A stretch of 11,314 nt of DNA, taken from assembly GCA_026770585.1 (NCBI GenBank), contig MU646364.1, forward strand, positions 662,747 through 674,060. The letters run 5' to 3'. Below are positions 1-6,137 of this stretch, piece after piece. A program made the translations under genes and the position numbers. This DNA comes from Baffinella frigidus. Its lineage: Eukaryota; Cryptophyceae; Cryptomonadales; Baffinellaceae. The first letter of the stretch is position 1; each line of letters starts with the position of its first letter. The notes beneath the pieces were generated by a model, which worked only from the letters and a program-made list of their open reading frames with translations, searched no databases and had not been told where the DNA came from.

Positions 1-93
1 GGGGGGGGGGGGGGGTGCCCCGTGTGTGTAGACCAGGTGTGTGTGTGCGAGCCCTGGCATGCGGTAGTGATGTGTGTGTGTGACTTTTGTAAA
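1..93. repeat. Poly-G start and GT-rich simple repeat
   Basis: The window opens with 15 consecutive G, followed by several short GT runs (around 25-30, 38-48 and 70-82). This is low-complexity sequence with no coding signal. A homopolymer at the very start of a contig or window is a place where assembly is often unreliable, so the first bases should be treated with caution. Confidence 0.8.
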
Positions 94-166
94 TTCGGGA
101 AACGGCTCTCTGCGCGTGAGCTTCTCGCCTGCTGCGGTTGTTTGTCTCACCCACCGTTCAGGGGTA

Positions 167-283
167 GAGGGGTACCTTGCTCATAAGAAACTGCGCCCCC
201 CTAGGGCCCTACAGTAGTCCTATGCCTAGGGCCCTATGGTGGTCCTACGGAGGGGGCTGTTTCTTATGAGCAAGGTACCCCTG
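167..283. mobile_element. TA-flanked inverted-repeat element, copy 1 (MITE-like)
   Basis: A perfect 24-bp inverted repeat joins 168-191 to 259-282. Each arm starts AGGGGTACCT when read inward and contains CTCATAAG. The flanking dinucleotide is TA on both sides (165-166 and 284-285), as expected for a TA target duplication. The centre (201-250) has repeated CCTAGGGCCCTA and GTCCTA words that can pair further, so most of the element can fold into a hairpin. It is 117 bp with no coding capacity. Short TIR elements with TA duplications are typical of non-autonomous Tc1/mariner-like MITEs. That superfamily assignment is inference. Confidence 0.7.
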
Positions 284-718
284 TACCTCGTCCATGATAA
301 ACGGTTCTGATCAGAACGGGGCGTTTTTTGGGGGTGGCGGTTCTTAAAATAACGGCGGAGCGGGCGTTTTGCCTGTCGGCCGTAACCAACATGAGCGAAA
401 CGGAGGCCGCTTTCCCACGACCTTCTTGATAGTAAATTTCCGAGGACGAGATCAACTTTGATTCAGAAGGACGAGGTGGCCACGTACGCCGAATCTGGAT
501 CTGAGAGTGAGGGGGGGCAGCGGGGGGAGCGCGGGGGGGAAGGGGGGGCAACGAGAGCAGTGAGGCCCAAGATTAAGAAGCGGGGCAAACGTGTTTTCAG
601 CTGTTCGTAGATGTCAAGAACAAAAAGGCGTCCGTTTTCCCTGTTGGTCTGAAATATTAAGAAGGAAACGGCAATCGTTTTCAGATTACACGCGCACCTT
701 ATGAGCGAGTTACACCTG
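281..718. mobile_element. Possible longer member of the same element family
   Basis: The left end (283-302, GTACCTCGTCCATGATAAAC) resembles the family terminus. The right end (698-718) matches the inverted terminus closely (CTTATGAGC, then TTACACCTG). Just inside the left end is a perfect palindrome GTTCTGATCAGAAC (304-317). At 336-370 there are reverse-oriented copies of the internal unit seen in the 986-1215 and 9537-9911 copies (GCGGGCGTTTT, GGTTCTTAAAATAA). The middle (391-610) has a short ATG frame starting MSETEAAF and, in another frame, an acidic then basic stretch, but both are broken by stops. No transposase is recognisable. The two ends may belong to different copies. Confidence 0.35.
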
Positions 719-729
719 GACATACCAAA

Positions 730-955
730 CAGGGGGTTTGACTAAACGCAAGATTTAGTCTACCCTCTGGTACTAAATAAAGAACATGCAGGCCCCAAAT
801 TCGGTGTGCGTTCTCAAGTTCTGCAGGGCCCAGGGTTGAGGGGTTGTGATTTGGGGTTCACGAGGGAGAGAAGAGTTCAGAGTTCAGGGTTCAGGGTTTA
901 GCTGCTAGGGTTCTTAAGTTTTGGGTCCGGGTAACCCAGATACATTGTATCCCTG
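730..955. mobile_element. TA-family element, copy with telomere-like insert
   Basis: The stretch 767-823 and the end 911-955 align in order with the element at 1714-1876. Shared sequence includes CTGGTACTAAAT, the CAAATTCGGT/CAAATCCGGT block, TTCTYAAGTTYTG and CCCAGATAC. Between the two aligned parts sits 824-910, which is absent from the other copy and is telomere-like. The right end reads CCCTG followed by TA (956-957). The left end (CAGGGG at 730-735) is preceded by AA, so a target duplication is not clear there. GACTAAA (740-746) and TTTAGTC (754-760) form a hairpin. There is no coding capacity. Confidence 0.5.
824..910 (+). repeat. Telomere-like insert (G-rich on +)
   Basis: About 87 bp containing GGGTTGAGGGG, GGGTTCAGGGTTTAG and related degenerate TTYAGGG units. 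It interrupts the element at 730-955 and is flanked by two copies of a 13-nt word: TTCTCAAGTTCTG at 811-823 and TTCTTAAGTTTTG at 911-923. The related element at 1714-1876 has that word once (1835-1847) and no insert. Confidence 0.6.
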
Positions 956-985
956 TAGGGTCCTACCGTGGGACTACATGACTTA

Positions 986-1215
986 AAAGGGTGCTTCGCT
1001 CCTAAGAAAAAGGGAATCTGAAAACGCCCGCTTTCGCTTTCTTATTTATCGAGAAACCCAGAGAAAACACCCGCTTTCTCTTGCTTGTTAAATAAGAAAC
1101 CCAGTGAAAATGCAGGCCCTCTCTTTCTTTCTAGATTCTTAATCATTAAGACACGCATACCTCAAAAACGCCCTCTTTCTTATGGGAGCCGTTTCCTGTG
1201 GTAGAGGTACCCCTG
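986..1215. mobile_element. TA-flanked inverted-repeat element with internal tandem units
   Basis: The left end reads AAAGGGTGCTTCGCTCCTAA and the right end, inverted, reads CAGGGGTACCTCTACCACAG. Both are variants of the family terminus. TA flanks both ends (984-985 and 1216-1217). The interior holds three to four diverged units of about 45 bp that begin GAAAACGCCCGCTTTC or a variant and end in GAGAAACCCAG-type sequence (starts near 1019, 1063 and 1106). The same units occur in the element at 9537-9911. No open frame of note, so this is a non-autonomous element. Confidence 0.65.
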
Positions 1216-1354
1216 TACTCAAACATAAGATACGGCTTTCTGACGACGGTGGGTGGCGGGCCTTAATATATTATCGCTACAAGCCCCGAGCGTGTCGCAC
1301 GGAGTCTCTCGTCTTTCGGTGGGTTCACTGGAGCGAGTCAGCAGGCCTTAGGAG

Positions 1355-1413
1355 GGCCGGAGTTTCCAGTCAACTCTCTCTTAGAAAGGCCGGAGTTTCC
1401 AGTCAACTCTCTC
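1355..1413. repeat. 26-bp tandem direct repeat, two copies
   Basis: Copy 1 at 1355-1380 and copy 2 at 1388-1413 are identical. They start GGCCGGAGTTTCC and end CAACTCTCTC, with a 7-bp spacer. There is no coding context. Confidence 0.85.
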
Positions 1414-1585
1414 AAGTGAATCTACTTCTGAGGCCTGAGTGAATCTACTTTGGCGTCCTCATAACCTGGGGTCCTCAAGTGCCCTTAGAGCATAGATACC
1501 CACATATTAAGGTCAGTGAAACACGGTCGGTGTGCGCTCCTTCTATCTTGTGCTGCCTAACGGAAACCGTTACAAAATGCCAGTA

Positions 1586-1631
1586 CAAATTAAGGACCGC
1601 AAAAAGCGGTCGGTGAGCGGTCCTTGATTTG
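1586..1631. repeat. Stem-loop, 15-nt arms
   Basis: CAAATTAAGGACCGC (1586-1600) pairs with GCGGTCCTTGATTTG (1617-1631) with one mismatch, around a 16-nt loop. It could be the core of another decayed inverted-repeat element. No poly-T tail or protein-coding neighbour suggests a terminator. Confidence 0.6.
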
Positions 1632-1713
1632 TTCAGCCTGTACACTGTACCTTGTAGTGTGGTACCATATGTACTAGTAAGCCCTGTGTACCTAGGAGCA
1701 TAGGACCACCCTA

Positions 1714-1876
1714 CAGGGGTATCTGGGCTATCCCAACACGGGTGCTCCGACATCAGTCGGTTTCTTCTTTCTGAAGTTAGTACCAGAGTCTGGTACTAAA
1801 TTAAGAAAACGGGGGGGGCAAATCCGGTCTTGTGTTCTTAAGTTCTGGTTTCAAAGGGATAGCCCAGATACCCCTG
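1714..1876. mobile_element. Inverted-repeat element with perfect 21-bp termini
   Basis: The arms 1714-1734 and 1856-1876 are perfect inverted complements, starting CAGGGGTATCTGGG. The left flank is TA (1712-1713) and the right flank TG (1877-1878), so the TA duplication is imperfect. An internal perfect hairpin has 11-bp arms (1777-1787 and 1789-1799, TTAGTACCAGA and its complement) around a single G. An eight-G run follows at 1811-1818. It shares its first 11 bases with the other family ends but differs beyond them, so it represents a second subfamily, together with 730-955. It is 163 bp with no coding capacity. Confidence 0.7.
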
Positions 1877-2175
1877 TGCATGAAGCGCTCGCCACATGGG
1901 TTACGAGACAATGCGTGTCTTTGGCTGACGCGCGTCGGTCTCAGGTCACGCAAGAGAACGAACCGCAGGGAAAACGGCCGGGTGCACGTTCTTGAGATGA
2001 ACACAGCCGTCCCTCAAAAACGGCATGTGGCGGCGTGAGTTTGGCAGCACTGGTGGGGTTGGTGTGCACCGCGTGGCTTCCGCAACACACTCCCAACAGA
2101 CCCCGAACAGGCATGTATTCGGGCAACCCTGCACACCGCACACACACTTTCCGAGCGATGCTTTGGCCGTGCCTG
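1877..2175. other. Intergenic, no gene recognised
   Basis: Short frames occur on both strands but none has a recognisable domain or codon pattern. GGGAAAACGG and CAAAAACGG words near 1968 and 2015 resemble the internal units of the TA-flanked elements. Otherwise nothing is seen here. Confidence 0.5.
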
Positions 2176-2299
2176 CAGGGGTACCTCACTCACGAGGAGC
2201 CACCCCCCCACACATGTAGGACCCTACCGTAGGCCTAAACCTACGGTCCTACGATGGTCCTGGGGGGGAGGTGCGGCTCCTTATGAGCGGGTACTCCTG
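2176..2299. mobile_element. Inverted-repeat element, short subtype
   Basis: The left end CAGGGGTACCTCACTCACGA pairs imperfectly with the right end, whose complement starts CAGGAGTACCCGCTCATAAG. Both arms continue through GGAGCC and a C-run. The loop carries a second hairpin, ACCGTAGG (2226-2233) with CCTACGGT (2240-2247). The right flank is TA (2300-2301) and the left flank TG (2174-2175). Its size and architecture match the 167-283 copy. Confidence 0.6.
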
Positions 2300-3350
2300 T
2301 ACCTATCACCTACCCCTCCCAGCAACCGCGCCTCCAACCCCGCGACGAATCAATCCTCAAATAAGGGGCAAGCATTCTGAAAGCAGAAGGGCACACTGGC
2401 CCCCGCGGAGCCTGCCCGTCGAGCGGGGGCTAACACAGCCACCCTGCTGTCACCCGACGGCATCCCCCCCCCCCCGTGGCTCGGCCCTCTTGCGAGAGCC
2501 GCAGCGCGACTGTTGGCAGAGCCAGTTCCGCGCGAGCCACACTTCCCCGTGGCGCGTGCTTACGCCGGGAAGATTGTGAACCTGCGCGCCGCACCAAACC
2601 AGCAAGTCAGGCCGCAGGCCACCACATGAGCAAGTCAGGCCTGAGAGCGTTTCGGCTCAGGCGACGCTCCGAGAACTCCTGCTGTTGAAGGGGAGACGGT
2701 GTGGCTATCTAGGTTGCAGCGTTCAAATGCGGCGAGCCTGCGAAACGGAGAAGGGGGGGATGTAGGAGCTCGTGGGCAGGGCGGGCAATGAAGGATGCCG
2801 GGCTGGGAATCACTGGACGAGAGGGCTCGCTACCCTGCCACGGCTGGCTGTGCGTGGTAGCGCGGAGCGCCAAGAGCGAGCGTGTGTCCACAGGAGGTCT
2901 TGCTGCGCTGCGTGGGCAGTGGCAAGGTAGCACGGGTGGTGCAGGTGCAGCCTTACTGAAAGGGACTTGTGTGGGTGAGCTTGAGTCGAGCTGGGACAGC
3001 GGATGGCAGCTTGATGGTGCGATGACGCTGCGTCGCGGGCTCCGTCTTTGGAGGGGTGGGGGGTAGGGAGGTGCGCGAGCACTGTGTCGAGGTGGGCCCG
3101 ACACAGGTGTGGGACGCTGGGGCACTGGCGCGGGCAGGTCGCACGAGAGCAGCGCTGGGGCGTCCATGGGGAGAGAGAGAGGCTGCGTGGAGCGGGCTTG
3201 AAAATGGGGAGTTACGCCTACGGTATTGCCTACGGTAGGCCGTGGGGGCCTAGGGGGGCTCCCACGAAAAACCCTACGGCCTACCTGATGCTGCAAGGTG
3301 GGATGGCCACTACTGTGCTCTGGGGATGTGCGAGGGGGAAGGTGCAGAGA
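2300..3350. other. GC-rich intergenic region without a supported gene
   Basis: Long open frames here (for example 2709-3296 on -) are proline/serine-rich and follow base composition, with no recognisable domain. Visible landmarks are a run of 12 C (2464-2475), a 13-bp direct repeat AGCAAGTCAGGCC (2601-2613 and 2629-2641), and a hairpin at 3234-3285. A first or last exon of an intron-rich gene could be hidden here, but nothing in the sequence supports one. Confidence 0.5.
3234..3285. repeat. Hairpin with CCTACGG/GGTAGG words
   Basis: GGTAGGCCGT (3234-3243) pairs exactly with ACGGCCTACC (3276-3285), with further partial pairing inside (CGTGGG with CCCACG). The upstream CCTACGGTATTGCCTACGG (from 3217) repeats the same word, which also occurs in the loop at 2221-2250. 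Confidence 0.55.
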
Positions 3351-3846
3351 TTAGGGGCTCAGGGTTCAGGGTGGAGAGGTGGAGGGGTGGAGGGTGGTTG
3401 AGGGTTTGAGGGTCTGGGGTTAGGGTTCAGGGTTCAGGGAATAGGATTCAGGGTTTAGGTTTTAGGATTTATGTTTTAGGTTTTAGGTTTGAAGTGATTG
3501 GGCGTATGTCCGAATCGGGAGTTGGTTTTTCAGGTTTCAGGTCTGAGTCGAGGTTGTAGGGTATAGATTTTAGGGTCTAGAGTTTAGGGTTTGGAGTTCC
3601 GGGTTTATCTTTTCGAGTTCAGAGATCAAGGTTTGGGGGTTCGTCTTTAGGGTTGAGAGATTGGATTCAGGATTCAGTTTTTGGGTGTAGGGTTCAGGTT
3701 TGAGGGTTCAGGGTGTAGGGCGCAGGGTGTAGGATGTAGGTTTCAGGGTTTAGGGTTTAGGGTTTAGGGTTTAGGGTGTAGGGTTTAGGGTGTAGGGTTT
3801 AGGGTTTAGGGTTTAGGGTTTGAGGTTTAGGGTTTAAGGTTTAGGG
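3351..3846 (+). repeat. Interstitial telomere-like array A (TTTAGGG on +)
   Basis: Degenerate TTTAGGG/TTCAGGG/TGTAGGG units with the G-rich strand on +. The array is not uniform. From 3351 to about 3740 units are heavily diverged, while about 3743-3846 is nearly pure TTTAGGG with a few TGTAGGG. The most canonical end abuts the 3' end of the methyltransferase-like gene. TTTAGGG is a known telomere repeat of plants and many algae. The large variation shows it is not a currently telomerase-maintained end. Confidence 0.85.
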
Positions 3847-4960
3847 TGAGCGGGTTGGTTCTCGGTGGCCCCACCGGTTGGAGAACTTCTCGTACTCCTT
3901 GCCGAACTTGTCCTTCATGTACTTTTCCTCCCGCGGAACAACGATCAAGAAGAGGTAAAGGTAGAACAGCGACGGCGAGATAAACGCCCCTGCTCCATCG
4001 GACCACGTCGTCTCAGTTGCTCCTCCCGGACAGACGCTGCGCTCCCTCGAATCCTGCCTGACCGCACACGCCTCTTCCCACTCCTTCTCGCATTCAACCC
4101 TCCGACTGCCTCCCTCCTCGTACCTCAACGTTACTCCCATCTTCCGCACCACCCGAGTGAGAAGCGTGCTCACCCGGAAACAAGCGGGAAAACATCTGGG
4201 AGGGATTAGTACGGGGCTCGGGGGGGGGGGCGAAATGCTGAAAGAGCAGGCGAAATTCTCAAGGGGCCGGTAGGGGGTGCGGGGGGGGGCAGACATGCGG
4301 AGTCGAGGACGAGGGCGGCAGCGACCGCTGAGCCAAACAGCCCGGTGTACTGTGGGTGCTTGAAGTGCTCGAAAGGGCCATGTCGGCACAGTGTTTTCAC
4401 CTCGTACCCGTGCGGCACGGGCGTCCCTACCTTGACCATGTACGCCACACTGCAGGCCAGAGGCAGCGTCAGTGGCACAGCATCAACCTTTCTCCCTTCC
4501 ACGCCGGGTCGCGCGCAACCCTTTTCTATCTAATTTGGAAATTGTTGAAGCAGGGTCCGGCGGGAGAACGGAGGAGGAGGAGGCGGCACCTGGAGTAGTA
4601 GAGGTAACCGCTGATGCCGAAGATGGTAAGACCAGCGCCGTAGACAATGTTGGGCGTGAGCTTGAAGAATTCGCTGAGGGGGACGGTGTTGGGGTGCGCC
4701 ACCAGCTTGCACACCGTGGAGCCGAGGTAAGACACCGCGAGCATCGCGGGCGCCCGGAAGTAAACCTTCACCCACGGGGTGATGCTGATGAACGGTGTCA
4801 GGACTCCAGAGTCCTCCCGCTTGAGCTGCTGCTGGCTGGGCCGCCTGGCGTGGCTGATCCCAAGGCTGGTGCCGAACACGTGCACCGCGGCATACATCGC
4901 CCCCACCGTCGCCGCTCCGCCAACCACTGCCAGCAGCCTGTCCGCGATGCCGTCCATCAT
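3841..4960 (-). CDS. ICMT/PEMT-like membrane methyltransferase, 3 exons
   Basis: The best gene model joins exon 1 (4960-4590), exon 2 (4449-4295) and exon 3 (3989-3841). The introns (4589-4450, 140 bp; 4294-3990, 305 bp) both start GT and end CAG, and phases fit: 371+155+149 nt gives 224 residues. The start is the ATGATG at 4960; an in-frame TGA lies upstream with no earlier ATG. Hydrophobic segments lie near residues 8-36, 60-86, 104-123, 158-175 and 177-194. GPFEHFKHPQYTG (148-160) and EEKYMKDKFGKEYEKF (196-211) match the HP-x-Y-x-G and EE...FGxEYxxF signatures of isoprenylcysteine/phospholipid methyltransferase-like membrane enzymes, which use S-adenosylmethionine. The substrate cannot be assigned. 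The stop TAA (3843-3841) lies within the adjoining telomere-like repeat. The second donor (GTCTGC) is weak, and homopolymer runs lie in intron 2. Confidence 0.75.
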
Positions 4961-5355
4961 CTTTGTGTCTTGCTCCTTCTCGCAACCTTCCGTCGCAAAC
5001 CTTGCCCTTCCCGCTTGCTTCAGAGTGGTCCAAGCGAATCAGGGGGGGTTGACTAAAATATGTCGGTCGTGTCCCAGAACCCCGTGTCACGTCCGGTTTG
5101 AACACGATATTTGACCATTTTACACATGGGAAAGTTATCTCAATAAGTATCTCTCCCCTTGTTTTACACCAAAAGGAAAAGGAGCACCAAAGGAGCGAGA
5201 TGGTGTAATAACGAATTTCCTCTTTGCCTGCACCCCTCGGGGTTCTCGGGCTAGTGCCCCGCACAGCCCAAGCACCTCTCGTGCCCTCTGGCGAAGCTTG
5301 ACACTATCGTGTTTTCGCGTTCGTTTCAATAAAGTTGCCTTCTCTCTCTTTTGAT
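4961..5355 (-). promoter_or_regulatory. Upstream region of the methyltransferase-like gene
   Basis: About 390 bp of non-repeat sequence lie between the gene's start codon and the next telomere-like block, so the promoter and 5' UTR should be here. No clear TATA box or other named element can be assigned from sequence alone. The whole region is duplicated in the right arm (8693-9061), which lacks 12 bp and 11 bp present here. CAATAAAG at 5328-5335 lies on + and is not obviously a polyadenylation signal of any supported gene. Confidence 0.4.
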
Positions 5356-5430
5356 TTAGGGTTTCGGGTTCAGGGATCAGGGTTGAGGGATGAGGGTTTG
5401 AGGTTTGGGGTTGAGGGTTCAGAGTTTGGA
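5355..5430 (+). repeat. Telomere-like array B1 (G-rich on +)
   Basis: Degenerate units such as TTTAGGGTTTCGGG, TTCAGGGATCAGGG and TTGAGGG. This block is inside the left arm of the large inverted repeat and is mirrored at about 8618-8692. Confidence 0.75.
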
Positions 5431-5566
5431 GGAAGCACCGTCATGGAGAAGGATCGCCCACAAAATATCCCATCCTTGACCTGCAAGGAGTCTCGGGTTG
5501 AGACCCCTTCAGAATTGCGCGCCAACCGGAATCCCGTGTTGGGTTGTTGCGGGCCTTGGGCTGCGG
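5431..5566. other. Unique insert between telomere-like blocks, mirrored in right arm
   Basis: Non-repeat sequence of about 136 bp with a small GTCTC...GAGAC hairpin. It is nearly identical to 8478-8615 in inverted orientation. On + a frame is open throughout, but it extends into telomere-like repeats at both ends and shows no known domain, so no protein is called. Confidence 0.6.
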
Positions 5567-5700
5567 GGTTTAGGGTAAGAGAGATCAGGGTTTGGGGTTC
5601 AGGTTGCAGGATTTAGGGGTTACATTTCAGGGTTCAGGGTCCATGGTACAGGGTACAGGGTACAGGGTTCAGGGTTCAGGGTTCAGGGTTCAGGGTTTGA
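5567..5700 (+). repeat. Telomere-like array B2 (G-rich on +)
   Basis: Starts GGGGTTTAGGGTAAG and ends in a run of TTCAGGG units (about 5667-5697) after three GTACAGG units. The first 36 bp belong to the inverted-repeat arm; beyond about 5603 the two sides no longer match. Confidence 0.75.
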
Positions 5701-5829
5701 GAGTGTCCACTTAGTGTGGTCCCCTTGGCAGGGTCCACTTGTCACTCACAAGTTCCTAGTTGACTAACACTGGCCACCTCAGCCACTTCCCAGGACTAGG
5801 AGAGGTCAGCCTGCTGCTATCGTTTGTGG
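5701..5829. other. Unique insert between telomere-like blocks
   Basis: About 130 bp of non-repeat sequence with several TCCACTT and CCACTT words (GTCCACTT at 5706-5713 and near 5736). It has no counterpart in the right-hand array that I could find and no coding signal. Confidence 0.5.
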
Positions 5830-5902
5830 TTTAGGTTTTAGGGTTTAGGTTTCAGGGTTCAGGGTTCCGGGTTTGGGGTTTAGGGTTTAGGATTTAGGGT
5901 TG
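5830..5902 (+). repeat. Telomere-like array B3 (G-rich on +)
   Basis: TTTAGGG, TTCAGGG and TTCCGGG units end at GATTTAGGGTT just before the central spacer. This is the last block with the G-rich strand on +. Confidence 0.75.
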
Positions 5903-6137
5903 AAAAGCTCAAACGAAATGGCACCACATGCGTGAAAAGCTCAAACAAAATCGCACCACAAGCGCTGCGACACTGCGAGGCCTGCCCCCCCCTCTTTGAT
6001 GTACAATGTCAAAAACTTTATGCAAGTTTGGGTGGGCGAGAACTTCAACGTGTGAATACTCACAGGCGTCGTCATTCTTTTTACAGAACGAAATCCCAAA
6101 CCCCACTCCCTAACGCCGAGCACCTACAACCTGAGTG
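5901..6137. other. Spacer at the polarity switch, with 32-bp tandem duplication
   Basis: Non-telomeric sequence separates G-rich (left) from C-rich (right) arrays. It begins with a 32-bp unit repeated in tandem (5901-5932 and 5933-5964, starting TGAAAAGCTCAAAC) with three mismatches. The remainder has short open frames on both strands (for example 5932-6138 on +) without recognisable features. Confidence 0.7.

Larger units (their letters stand above)
1216..1713. other. Intergenic stretch with short tandem and inverted repeats
   Basis: No gene is supported here. It contains a 26-bp direct repeat (1355-1380 and 1388-1413, starting GGCCGGAGTTTCC), a 13-bp direct repeat AGTGAATCTACTT (1415-1427 and 1438-1450), and an inverted repeat of 15-nt arms with one mismatch (1586-1600 and 1617-1631, CAAATTAAGGACCGC and its complement). 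TAGGACCACC at 1701-1710 matches the complement of part of the first element's loop (near 236-247), so fragments of that family may lie here too. Confidence 0.6.
4856..5603 (+). repeat. Large inverted repeat, left arm (748 bp)
   Basis: It pairs with 8442-9166 on the opposite strand. As read by eye the arms differ at about seven bases plus two gaps (12 and 11 bp) that account for the 23-bp length difference. The arm holds the first 35 codons of the methyltransferase-like gene (105 nt, identical in both arms), its upstream region, a degenerate telomere-like block, and a unique insert (about 5431-5566). The outer edge falls at GATC (4856-4859). The inner edge is in telomere-like sequence near 5598-5603. 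Confidence 0.9.

Noticed and set aside
264-723. Two overlapping open frames on -
   Set aside because: They cross element boundaries and poly-C on that strand and show no recognisable domain.
2709-3296. 195-codon open frame on -
   Set aside because: Pro/Ser/Arg-rich translation driven by GC content, overlapping equally long frames on the other strand, with no domain and no codon signal.
4295-4299. GC donor at 4298-4297 as an alternative end of exon 2
   Set aside because: It would end the exon in phase 0, which does not fit the acceptor at 3990-3992. The GT at 4294-4293 gives the right phase and a continuous membrane segment.
3841-4960. Reading the region as three separate small genes
   Set aside because: The family motifs are split between the pieces in the correct order, and the junctions have GT...CAG boundaries with matching phases.
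4530-5264. Long open frame on - overlapping the start of the methyltransferase-like gene, with a mirrored version at 8716-9192 on +
   Set aside because: It is out of frame with the conserved exons and runs through the presumed promoter and 5' UTR. Its presence in both arms only reflects the duplication.
5328-5335. CAATAAAG as a polyadenylation signal
   Set aside because: It is on +, with no supported + strand gene upstream; the neighbouring gene is transcribed on -.
5335-5616. 93-codon open frame on + and its mirror at 8429-8710 on -
   Set aside because: Most of it is translated telomere-like repeat (FRVQGSG-type periodicity). Conservation between arms comes from their 99% DNA identity, not from selection on a protein.
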